Assembly: GCF_036669915.1 (NCBI RefSeq)
Contig: NC_089325.1
Location: forward strand, 15,522,963-15,586,962
DNA length: 64,000 nucleotides
Direction of reading: 5' to 3'
Origin: Pocillopora verrucosa
Taxonomy: Eukaryota > Cnidaria > Anthozoa > Scleractinia > Pocilloporidae
Of the stretch, positions 1 through 12,200 are shown one piece after another. The notes below the pieces were generated by a model. It saw only the letters and a list, made by a program, of their open reading frames with translations, did not search any database and had not been told where the DNA came from. The first letter of the stretch is position 1. Each line of letters opens with the position of its first letter. A program made the position numbers and the translations under genes.

Positions 1-152
1 CTTGTAAATTAGTTGCGAGAATTTGGTGTTGGATCAAGATAACAACTTCCACCTGATTAGTTTGAGTATTCTTACTACCTGTATGCAGGTTAATGTATGG
101 ATATTATAGGGAGAAGTTACATGCTAATCACTTCTGGGAGTTGAAGGGTTAA
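1..152. repeat. MITE fragment, TTAACCC-ended family B
   Basis: This is the right part of a short inverted-repeat element, cut by the window edge. It ends in GGGAGTTGAAGGGTTAA near 151. It aligns along its length with 11587-11797, sharing the segments around ATGTATGGATATT and ATCACTTCTGGGAGTT. It lies in an SDAD1 intron and is non-coding. Confidence 0.7.
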
Positions 153-498
153 CGTACCAGTCTTTACTCATCACCTGGAGGGAGGGGAGGGGGGTGTGCT
201 CTGTTATATTCTTATGACACCCTCTCCCCATTGGCAGTTAATTTGCAGTCAGTTTTCCTTAGTCCCCTCCCCTTTATTCTCTGTTGGTGACGACTGATTT
301 TCCCCTCCGTTTCTCTTGATGACCATGTGATGCCCTCCCCCCTAAAAAAAAACAAAATTTAAAAAATTCCTCGCTCTTCCAGGCGATAAAGAAATTCTAG
401 TCGCCAAGGTACATGTACTAGATTCCCATTGCCAGTCTTGGAATTGTAACGATAATTTACATAAACTGTAGAAATTCATTTTGATAAAATTTCACCAG

Positions 499-3400
499 TT
501 GGACCAGTCTGCTGTTCGAAGGATGCTCCATGCTGGTGGGGTGAACAAGAAAACGTTAAAAAAGAAACACAAAATTGAAAAAGCGATGGCAACGATAAAG
601 GTAGTGACCTACATTTCTGTTAATCATTAAACATATTTACGCAATCTTACAAAACTTAACCGCTTACAATTTTTTTTGCTTTTAAAATTACTATTGACTG
701 CAAACGGAGAGCCTTTGTTCCTACCGGCACCTCTGCTGGGAAGGATCGAAAACTGGACCCGAATAAGCGGCGGAGATCGAGCTCAGCCATGTACAGTCAA
801 GGATGTTAGTTTATTTCAGAATAACGTTACTCTAAAATCTGTTTTTCAGAAACAAAAGAAGAAACACAAAAATCCATCAGCGGTAAACTTTTCAGCTCTT
901 CATCTCATTAATGACCCCCAGGGTAAGACATACAACCACGCAAATGAAAATGTATTTAACAATGTTAACACTTTTCGCAAAGCTACTGCAAATCTTTTAC
1001 CCTCAGTGTAAAGTGATCAGTTAGGAAATACAACTGAGCTAGGGTTCAATAACTTTTCCAGTGGCTGCTGATGGCGCGGTAGGCGACAGTGCCCGGAAAG
1101 GGACTGCAAGGTGAAACGCAAACGCGAGACCCTGCTAGCGAGCTAAACAGAAGGCGGAGGGAAGTCTTACAGGCGGCAGTAGACGGCCGTGAACCGGCTG
1201 TTAACCCTTTAACCCCTAAGAGTGACTAGCATCGAATTTCTCCTTACAATTTCACCCCCAAATCACACATGAAGGTCACAAGAACGAAGGAAATGATCAC
1301 CAACGAAAGAAACTCTCGATTGTTAAGGAAATTCTCCTTGTCAGCACCTTAGGAAATGTATTGAGAACAGAATGGAGAATATGCATACTGATGTTAGGGT
1401 GTAAAGGGTTAATGATCTTGACATCTGTTTTGGCTTGATTTAACCACCAGAAGTTAAAAAAATAAATAAATGAAAAATAAATAAACGAAATGAAATAATA
1501 ATGGAAAGGGTGTTTGGCCATCCTTGTGGATAAAGGTCTCTTCCGGGTTTGCCATTGAATTGCTAAATGGAATTTGTGTCAAACAAAGCTTGATGAATAT
1601 GTTATATAATCCACAGGTTTCAGCGAAAGGCTGTTTAAGCAGCTTGAATCATCAACGGAAAGATTTGAAGTGAAACTGATGATGATGGACTTGATATCGA
1701 GACTTGTTGGGATTCACCAGGTGAGTCGGACATGTTGTCTACAGGACTTAAACCAAACTGAACAATTTACACCATAAAGCATTTGAGTGTCAAAAGCGAT
1801 TTGGATCGCAAAAGCAAAATGGATCGCAGTAGTTTTGCTTTTTATCGCTCTGTGATTGGTCTGGAAAATCCGTGGAGCTCTCTCAACCAATCAGAAGGAT
1901 TGTTTTTTCTGTTCATCGCCCTCTGATTGTTCTAGAAAATTCGCGTCAACTTCTCAACCAATCAGACGCAAAATTAGTATTAACGCGCCTGTTGCTTTGA
2001 GTTCTTGGCTCCTGTGATAGCTTCCTCCGCTCTCGTTCGTCTTTGTGATTACCTTGGATTTCGTTGCCCAGACACTAAATCGAACCCCTTAAGAAATGTT
2101 TGACCTTTTACTCTTAAGATTAAAAAAAAATCCCTTTTCTTTAAAGTATATCGTACTTTGCTTACATTTTTATCCAGCAGAATTTGGTGTAATATTAAAG
2201 AGTATCCCATAGTTAATATTTTTATTTTCTGTCATCGCGTTTTTGGTTAATTAATTGTCATTTTCACTCTTGTTTTCTGTCAGCTTTTTCTGTTCAATTT
2301 TTATCCTTTCGTCCAACGATATTTGCAGCCACATCAGAGAGGTAACTTGTGAAAACTTTGTTATTGTCTTCGATTAATATTTAGGAATTTTATCTTTGAA
2401 TCTAAATAGAGCTAAAAATAAGAAAAAAAATGTCCTCTTTTCGGTTTTTGTCGCATAAAGCGACTAAAAGTATTGCAACTCCCCTTTTCCGTACCACGGA
2501 ATAGTCAGGTCTTGAAGACCTCGGTGCTACACACGTCCCTGAAATGTTCCCCTCCCGCCTCACCTGTTTGCTGTTGCAGTTCCGCCATCTTCATGTTAAC
2601 TGTGCGCTGATGAAATGGCCAACCACCCAGAACAAGATTTTGTGTCCCCTCGTCCTAATGAGTCCCTTTGGATATGCCTTTAGTGTCCAATTCCCCCCAT
2701 GACTAATTGATCTACCTAATGAGTTGTATTCGGTATTCTTTAAATTATGCTGTCATTTTGTTTTCATGATATGTAGTCTGATATGCTCGTGTCTACATAA
2801 ATACACGTTTATTTTGTAATTCAACAGAAGTGACCAAACTACTGACTTACTTTGCTCAGGCTTGTCATGATTTGGTTCCTCCTGAGGTTTGTCGTCACGA
2901 GCATTTAAACTTAGAGTTAGGTACCTTTACGAGAAAATAACGGTAAATAGAGGACGGCCCCTGTTGCATGTCTTTAGATATGCCGATTCTGATGATTTTT
3001 GTTTTATTTAATAGTATCTAGAACGGAAGTTCGTTTTCCGGAACGTTTGCATCATGGCTAAAATCGATCCGATGCCCCCCTACTGAGAGCAATATAATAG
3101 CAGAAAACTTGGAGACTGGTTTTATCGATGAAAAAGAATAATTATTCGTCAAAAATGGAAAATTAGAGAATGCCTTAGCGCAAATGTTTGGGAGACAACC
3201 TTCCTTTTCCGTTTGAAACTAAAATAACTTTGGTCGAATTCACACATCCCAGCCAACACATTGATGGTTCCTCTCTGTTCCCAACGTTTTCTCTTGGTAA
3301 CTGAGGTCAACGGGAAAACGTTTCATAAATTGATGTTTGTCGTTATCGATAGATAATTTAATCCCATGTTTATATCTTCATGGACTAATTTGGTTGGGAG

Positions 3401-6234
3401 GATGGCTTGCAATTCCAGACTGACCAAAATCTATCGATTAGTTTCAACCTTGATAAATTTAAATTACGTATGAAATTATATCGATTATTTGTGTTGCTAC
3501 ACCTCTAGGTGTGGATTATTTTTAAGATTAGTGTTTAATTACTTATCTATTTCATTATTCACATTCATGTTCGTCTTATTAGTAATTAATTACTTTTCTC
3601 TCATTCATGTATGCCCTTTTAAAGATTTATTTTCGAGATATTTATTTTCTATAATTACGTGTTTGTTTGTCCGTTTTCTTTTTTCAGGTTATCGAGTCAG
3701 GTTTAAAAGCGATTGTAAATAATTTTGTGACTGAAAGGAACTCTAACGAAGTAATGGCCGTTGGGTGAGTTTCTGTCGTGTGTCGCTGTGGTGACGATTT
3801 AGTTATTTTTTTATTGCAGGTTTTTGTTGATTGTTATGGGATTGTTTTCTCAAAGCAGTTGCGCTATCTAGGTTTGTTAAGAACACATTTCATTGACAGA
3901 CACGCGAAGTTTTCAAATTAACCACATACTTCCACACTAAAGAACTAACAAACTTCCTCTGACTGCTAATAACACGCTGCACTCTTCCATCTAGTTTGAA
4001 CGCTGTCCGCGAAGTTTGTGCAAGATGTCCCTTAGTAATGACAGATGAGTTACTTCAAGATTTAGCGCAGTACAAGACATCTAAAGACAAAAGTAAGTTG
4101 TCCTACAAAACACGTTCCCTCTGCCCCTCTCTCTCTCTCTCCTGTCAGGGAAATCTCAAATGTTCCTTTGGCGATTTGAAACCAGATATCATTCAAATCA
4201 TGGAGGACTGAGAGGGTTGGAGGTTTTTTTTTTTTTGGGGGGGGGGGGGGGATCACAGTCAGGGGAACAGAGGGGGAATCAGTCGTCGCCAACAGAGTAT
4301 TCAGGTAAATTTTTACTGTGACACAACCAAAATCCTCCGACCCCTCCCCCCCTCCAGGCGATAGATAGATTATCGTTCCAGTGATTCCTTGCGAACTGCT
4401 CTATTTTGTTTTTCATTATAAAATTGTGATAATGGATTTGGATTTATTATTCACAGGTGTTATGATGGCAGCGCGATCGCTCATTCAGCTCTTTCGGTCC
4501 GTGAATCCAACTCTTCTTCACAAGAAAGACAGGGTAAGTAAAGAATTCTGTGCTTAAACTTTTTAACTCCTACGAGTGACTGAAGTATAATTTCTTCTTA
4601 CAATATCAGTAATGAATCAAACACGGAAGTCATGAGAAATAAAGAAATAATAATCGACCTAAGAAGCTCCTGATGGTTAACAAATGCTCCATGTCAGCAC
4701 CATACTGACGCTGGGAAAACGCGTCGACCAAGTCGTGATTGGTTTTAGTTTTTCGTCCAATTGGTTGGGAGAGTGGCACGAGTTTTCTGGACCAATCACA
4801 GAGCCAAATGAAACAAAACCAATGCAATGCCGGATTACTTTCGACACTATTGAAAAGAGCTTTATCCAGCGGTATATATCGGGGAAATTTTGCTTATCTG
4901 TTTTTATTTCGCGCTAAATAAGGGCAAACCAACAGAGGCAAGTAAAGAGATGACAGTGAAGCAGTATGGGGAGCTAAAAACAACAGACTTCGTTCCAGGG
5001 ACAGAGGTAAATTGTTTGCGTAGATGAGATTACAGAATTTCGAAACCTGTGCACCATCCGTGGGATTGTAGTCTAATGTTACTGCGAAACCCTGTTATCC
5101 TCTAACAGTGATCCTTGAGATACATGATAATTTAAAGACTTGGTATTTATTGTGATTATATGACTACTCTGTAAGAGACAGAGTGATGTTTTTTCATCGA
5201 CGGGGACTTGACTCTGTAGATGTTCACCTCACCCCACAAGCTTCACAAGTGGATAGCTTGAACGCAGCCACCCCTCCCACAATCTTCTAATGCCTGCTAA
5301 ATTTTGTTCCTCTCAACCTCGTTTTGGGTTAAACTGACCTTCTCCCCAAATTCCCCCCTCCAATAGACCAAGAAGCTAAGATTTAACTTGTTATCGAGGA
5401 ATGCCCCCCAACCCTCCCCACTTCCCGTTATTTTCTTTGAGGGGAGGACACTGCACTGTTTTGTCACTCGATTGTCAGTCTGATCTCGCGACGTGAGTTG
5501 ATGAATGATGTAGGTAACAACTCAATACTTTAATTGCAATAGGTACTTGATGATGATCAGGATGAAGAGAAGCAAAACAGTAACGAAAACCAAGGTAAAT
5601 TTGATTTCATTAGAGATCCAGCGTCATATCACTTGTTGTTCATTCTTCCTTTCAGCAAAATTATTAGTGATGGAAAGGGGGAAGTCGTGGGAATGATAAC
5701 CTCAGTACAATTAAAACCAAAACAATAAGAAAAAAAATTAATTAGGAAAAAAAAAAAGGAAAAAAGGCTGTTTCGGTCTATGTATGGCATAGCTTATGTG
5801 ATAGCTTTGGGTTCCCACAAACAGAGATGCAGAGGTCTAGATATATCTAACGCTGTAAGTGCTTTTACTAGCTAAAAGTAAATGTATACACTATAAAACT
5901 ACAAAGGCGAGAGTTTTTTCCCCTAGACGGGTGGGAGAGTGACGAAGATGATGACGACGATGGTGAATGGGTGGATATTTATCATTCATCGGACGAAGAG
6001 GAAGAGGTGCAGTTTGTCTATTTTAGATTTGTTGGTTTGAATGTTTGCTTTTAGTTGACCTGCACTTTTATGTTGTTACTTTTCATAAAAGTTCAAAGCG
6101 AAACTAATTTTGGAGTACTAGAATAACTTACTGGAGATGCATTCCTGTTTTAAAGAGTTTTATACACTGCGCTTGGTTAGTTTATGTTGTAGTGCACCGG
6201 ACTGCCGTGCGGCAGGTCGAGGGTTTAAGTACCA

Positions 6235-6272
<38 letters not shown>

Positions 6273-9200
6273 AAATTTGCTATTTTTGCTATAACATCCG
6301 CAAATGGTTGGACATTTTAGTCCCTTCGGGTAAGGACGAGAAACTGTAGGTCACGTCTCTTACATCTTCTCTGTACTGGTTAGCAGGGGACGTTAAAGAA
6401 CCCTCACACTTCTCGCAAAGAGTAGGGAACTTAGCCTATGGTGTTGTGATCTGGTCTTGTTATTGTTTATACAGGTCCCCATGGTAACCAGCTTTAAAAG
6501 CTGAACGGGGCCAGCCTGTCTCAATATCGCAAATAAATAAATAAATTCACTCAGATGGTAGTGTATTGTACCTACAGTAAAGAAAAACAAGAAACTAAAG
6601 TGATGCAACAGGATTAGCATTAGTGACGTCCAAATAGTGGTCATTAATTCTTTCTAACTGATACAAGATATGATGTTGAATAATTTTGTTAATGTTCAAG
6701 CGCTTTACGGTTGAGTGTCGTAAAATCAAAACATAAGTAATCACAACGACCAATCAAAAGAAAGGAAAATACCTTTAAGAACCAATGAGAATCAAAGTAA
6801 CCACAAGCAAACTGCCTAAAGTGCGGGAAAACGCGGGCGACCAAGACGAAATCGATCTTAGTTTTGCGTCTGATTGGTTGAGAGAGTGGCGCAAGTTTTC
6901 TGGACCAATCACAAAGCAGCTTAAAGCAAAACCACTGCAATCACGGATTACAGTACTATAAACGCTCAATTGGGAATAGCCCTGTCAGGGTCAAAATTTC
7001 ACTTGTAAAAACATGTTAAGGTAATGATCTTTGATGCCCAGTTGGCACCCTGTACATAAAAGATGTTTTGTCTTTAATCAATTTGAACAGAATGAGATGC
7101 AGGATGAGGAAGGGGAAGAAAGCAACGAAGAGAATGAAGGAGAAGATGGAAGCGAAGACTTGAAAACTAAGGCAGCAAGAATAAGCCAGTCAAGAGTAAG
7201 AAATATTGTTCGCTTCTTGCGTTTTTCAGTTATTTCTCCTCAATTTTCCTTTTTTTTTCAAAGCGCTATTGCGGAGTATAACTGTATTATGAGTTAACAC
7301 CGCTTCAAAGGCTGGTAGACATTACCAGCAGATAAAATAAAAATTTTTGCTGACATCGTGCTTAAATCAGCCAAGACTTCATTTGTTTTTCGAAATGGCG
7401 ACTCGAGCCTGTGACGCTCATGATTCAGTCAATTTTGTTAATGATAATATCATCACTTTTTTGCTGCTTAAATAGACTTGTTCAGTTATTCATGATAACT
7501 CCACAGGCCTCCACAGCCAAAGAGGTGCCCGATAGTCATTAGCAGAGACTTTGTCATGATATAGAGCCTCTTATATCAAATAAAGGGTTTATTTGTTTGT
7601 TTGCTCGTGTTTATTTGTGGCTTTTATTTCACGAAGCATATCTATTGTTTACCCTTTTTCTGTAGTTTCTCACAGATGACGACTTCAAGAAAATCAAAAT
7701 GCGTGAAATCGCACGTCAGATTGACCCCAAAGCGGGTAAGAAGCGAAAGAGGACTTCAGACACCACTGGGCCAGCTGAAAGGTTAGTATTTCTCTGTGAA
7801 TAATAAAATATCTATGAGCTGTGGAGACGACAGTTTAATGTATATTGGGGTGGTAACAAAAAACATCTGGCACACTCATTTTTGTGGCTACTACCTCTTA
7901 TAGGAGGCAAAGTTACATGTTTCGTCGAGATAAGTGAGTGAGTGAGTGAGTGAGTGTCACAACAGAATTACGATCTAGACCCAATTTTGACCCGATGTTC
8001 CCGGCGCTACTTATTGTTTGTTTCGGAGTATCTTAGTTGTTCGGACATTCGCACTCAATACACAGGCTAAATCTGCAGGATACCTGTATTGCTTTGAGTT
8101 GGAAGTCTCGAGTTTCCCTTTTCCCTGGTGTTGTTTCTTTTACAGATTTCTATGAACGTTTCAACTATCTTGCAAGACCACAGTTGTTTCTTATGTTTTC
8201 CTTGAAAATTTTGCGTGGGAAAGAAGCGCATGCTCGACGTTTGACCGCTGTGCCATGCGCTGGTTTATTTACCAACTCATTTCCTTTCATGTGTAATTCT
8301 ATTCGCCTGTATTTTAGGTTTGTTGGTTTGACTATTTGGGTGCTTTTATATTCTTTAGCTCATTTATTTGTTTGTTTTCACCTCTTTTCACAGAAACGAA
8401 CTTATTTCCGTGGGAGACATCGAAAATATTCACAAGAAGAGGAAACACGATAAAGAATCCAGACTCGAGACCGTGATTGTAAGTAGTCAGGAACTAACGG
8501 TAGATCAATACTGTTATTCTCTTCTGTGTTCTCTTTACATTTCCTATGGTACTGACTAAGAGAATTTGTTAGACAATCAGGGGCTTCTTGTAACTGATGA
8601 TCATTTCCTTTATTCTTGAGACCTCTATATTTCATTCAACGGTAATATTTTAAGGAGAATTAGAAGTCAGTCTTTCTTATGGAATGAAGTGTTAAAGAAA
8701 TAAACGCGATGCCAGTATGATCCGAACTTTTTCAAAGGTTGTATAACGCTATCCTTTGGATAAATCACTATCCGGTGGATAGCGCAGTACGGTTTCTTAA
8801 TAGTTATCCTCTGGATAGCGATTTATCTGTTGGATAGCGTTATCCACTCTTCGCACAAATGGGCTCTAGTTTTACTTTTATTCGACACAAATGACGCTGA
8901 AGGCGTATTTAAGTGAAAATTCATCCTGTTCGACCTTTAGATATGGTGTGACAAATTTAGCTCTACAGGTAAATTGCAAGTTAAGAAAAAGGCCTTCGAA
9001 TGGCTATAGGTCAATATTAGAAAAACTTAACCGTTGTCCAGGGAAAAAATGGTTCGATTCTCGTCAAGAGCCACAATTTTGTCAAGTTTCGATGTCGTCT
9101 AGGACCAATCATAATTATTGCTTAAGGGTTAGGGAATATGTGATTCGTTACCAACGAATGTGTCTTCATATAGACTGTAGATGAGGCAACTTTAAACCAC

Positions 9201-12200
9201 CGGCTTTTAACGTTTTCGTAGCCATTCCATACAGAATCATACATCATTTTACTGCATTGTTTTAAAGTATCTTCGGAAAAATTTTTTATTGAATCCTTCT
9301 TACTAATTGAGTTGAAGGTCCATACTGTAAATTGGGACCGTGTCTTTTCTTTTCCACTCGGACTTATGGCCTAAGCACCAAGCGCGCGGGTCACAAATGT
9401 GAGCGGCAAAAACTGAATCGGTTCCGTGACTTACAGTACGACCCAAGAAAACGAGGTTTGTAACTGAAGATATTGATCATATCTGAGGGTTCAAATAGAA
9501 GGGGAAGATTCCAATTCAACCAATTTTTGAATATAGCAGGCCGCACAGTGAAATACGTGTCGCTAAATTGACCAATTATAGCTTACGTACCAACTGACGT
9601 TTTGAATACCTGAACTTTGGCAATGATCGTTAGATGCGCTTATTTCCAAAGAAACAAGAACCCCGAAATCACTCAAGTTGACTTAAAGAACACCAACTGA
9701 TAAAGGTCAAACATGACGTAAATGGCGATCAGAAAACGGTCGAGTGAATTTTTTCACCGTCTGCTTTCAGCCGTCAGTGCACACGGACTAAAATATCTGC
9801 ATTAGTTGTCGACTACTAGGGGTTTGAATCAGGGTTTGTTTAATGATAAAGGAAAAGTAAGCACCCTAGGGGTTATTTTTGGCGTTTGTCGTTGTCTCTA
9901 ACAAGATGTTTAAATTCACTGATCTCTATTTCCGTTTCGAATTTCACTTGTGGTCTCAGTCGGCGACTTGCTCGTTTTTGTAATTGTCGTTTGTAGATTT
10001 GTTGTTTCAAACAGGAAGATGTGTTAAATATTAACGCTTTTTTTTTTTGTTATTCTCTAAACGTGCAGCATGAAGGCTTTTATTCTTCACAGCGGCACAG
10101 TTTGCGCAGGAAATTGCAGACATTGCTTCACGGTAGTACGTGTGCTATCTCTGTCCATCTTTGCACAATACTCTTTGGAAGTCACGATTTGTTTTTAATT
10201 AAGGAAATCGCAGTGGTTCCTTTTCATAAGCGGAATCTTGAGCGCTGTGCTAAACTGCTGGTAGAAGTTGCTTTCCTGTGTTAAGAGTTCCTTTGCATGC
10301 TCCGCCGCTGGTAACCCGATTAAGGCGTGTTCTAATCCTGCCTGATAGTATGGCTTACAACTTCCTTTGTGTCTCTTTACATGAGATGAAGCTCCCATGG
10401 TGGGCGCGCGCGCGATAACGCGTGTGGAAACGCATGCCGCACTCGTAATACGCGCGCGGAGGTGATTGCATTGTTTGGTGATGTTGGGCAGGAGCCCATT
10501 ACTTGGGCTCCTGTGTTACGTAATTATCTTTGAATATGAGTAACATATCCCTCTGAAATTTTTTTGCTAAATTTTGAAAAAGAAAAATTGTTCTCCACGG
10601 GAAGTCTGGCTTTCGTTTGCCGTAGCCCCCCATGTTGCAATTAGATTCCATTCAGCTTTTGAAAGAAGTCTTTCTTGTCCAAGTCGTGATTTTCTTGTGA
10701 TTATCTTGTGCTTATCCGCCGTTTATCGTCAGTTGTGCCCGTTTTTTAGTTTAGAAACGTATTCGAATTTTCCACGATTTGCCGCTTGCCGTTGATTTGC
10801 GAGTAAGACATTCGCGAAGTAAACAGGAACAGGTTATAAGTACTTAGCGGTAGCAGAAGTATTCTCCTGCTCTGCTAAAACGGAACTCGTGGAGTTGTAG
10901 TAACCGGGACGTGTTTCAAAAGGTGAAGTGTAGCGTGACTCGTTTCCCGTCATCAATAAATACCCGCGGGCTTGAAATTAGCATTTTCTCCGCCACCCTC
11001 TCCCGGCACCTAACCTACCCTTATACCAAGAGAAACATGAAGGAAGTAAACAGAAACTATAAGAGGGCACTCTTTTAGAAAAATGGTACACGAAAGGATT
11101 AACTTTCAGTCAAAAGTGGAAAATAACTGGGAAAAGGTTGGACCCCTGGGCGGAAACCCCTCTTTCTCCCCCCCCCCCCCCGTCCTTTGTACACACAAAT
11201 ACCCAGGTTAACATTTTGTAATTTTGTAGCATTCTGTTGCATCAGAGGGAGGGGAGTGTTTCACTGGAGTATAGAACGATCTCTTCAACTCACGCCGAAG
11301 AGAGAAATCGTCAAAGTTAAGGGAAACCACAAAATTTAAGCATGTAAGGGGGGGGGGGGGGTGGGAAGAGAGAGATATTAAAGAGATATGGTACCTGAAG
11401 AGAGGTAGCTGTGATATTCCTTAGTGGAGGGAAGTTTACGCCGATTGCAAACTACAGACTTTGCGCATTTGGGCTGCTTTTCCCATAATGCACAGATCGA
11501 AGGGTCGCATTTATAAAGTAAAACACCAGCAGCTTTTGCAAGATTGGGGCCAACATTGTAAGATAGGTGAGGGAAAACGTCAAGCCTAACCCTTTAACTC
11601 CCAAGATCTTATTGTTAATTCTTCCCTGTGGCAGCTACACATTTCCTTGTATATTAGTTGTGAGAACTTGGTGCTAGATCAAGATAGCAGCTTCTTCTTG
11701 ATAAGTTTGAATATTCTCAATACCTGTTTGCTGAAGAATGTATGGATATTGTAGGGAAAAGTTTTATTTTAATCACTTCTGGGAGTTAAAGAGTTAAACA
11801 TTTCCTCTTTACACGTGGGGTTATCGCATGAACTTCCTGCACTTACAGCGGGAAATTCCCCAGATTTTATGTACAGCTTCCTTGTGTTGCAGAAAGATCT
11901 GCTTATCCCAAGACTTCTTAAAAGAAATTTTTCTAAACCGTTTCTATGATTCCAATGACTTCACTGTCTCATCGTATTCTGATGGCAAATGGAGTGGAAC
12001 ATAAGTTGTCGTTGTATCAATGTAGAATCTGTAGCCTCTTCCTGATGCCTGCCTTTTATTCTGTTATTCGATCATATGTAAGGCCTTGGAAGCTCGTCGG
12101 TCTAATGTTTGTTTTGGATTTGTTTACCACGAGCATATGTCGATGACACAGTCGGGGTTAACGGCTGATTTGAGTTAAAATTACGACCTTTGTCACAGCA

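Noticed and set aside
2600-2790. Intronic C/D snoRNA in SDAD1
   Set aside because: A TGATGA box occurs near 2609, but no D box or closing stem lies at a proper distance. No other intron gave a convincing pair.
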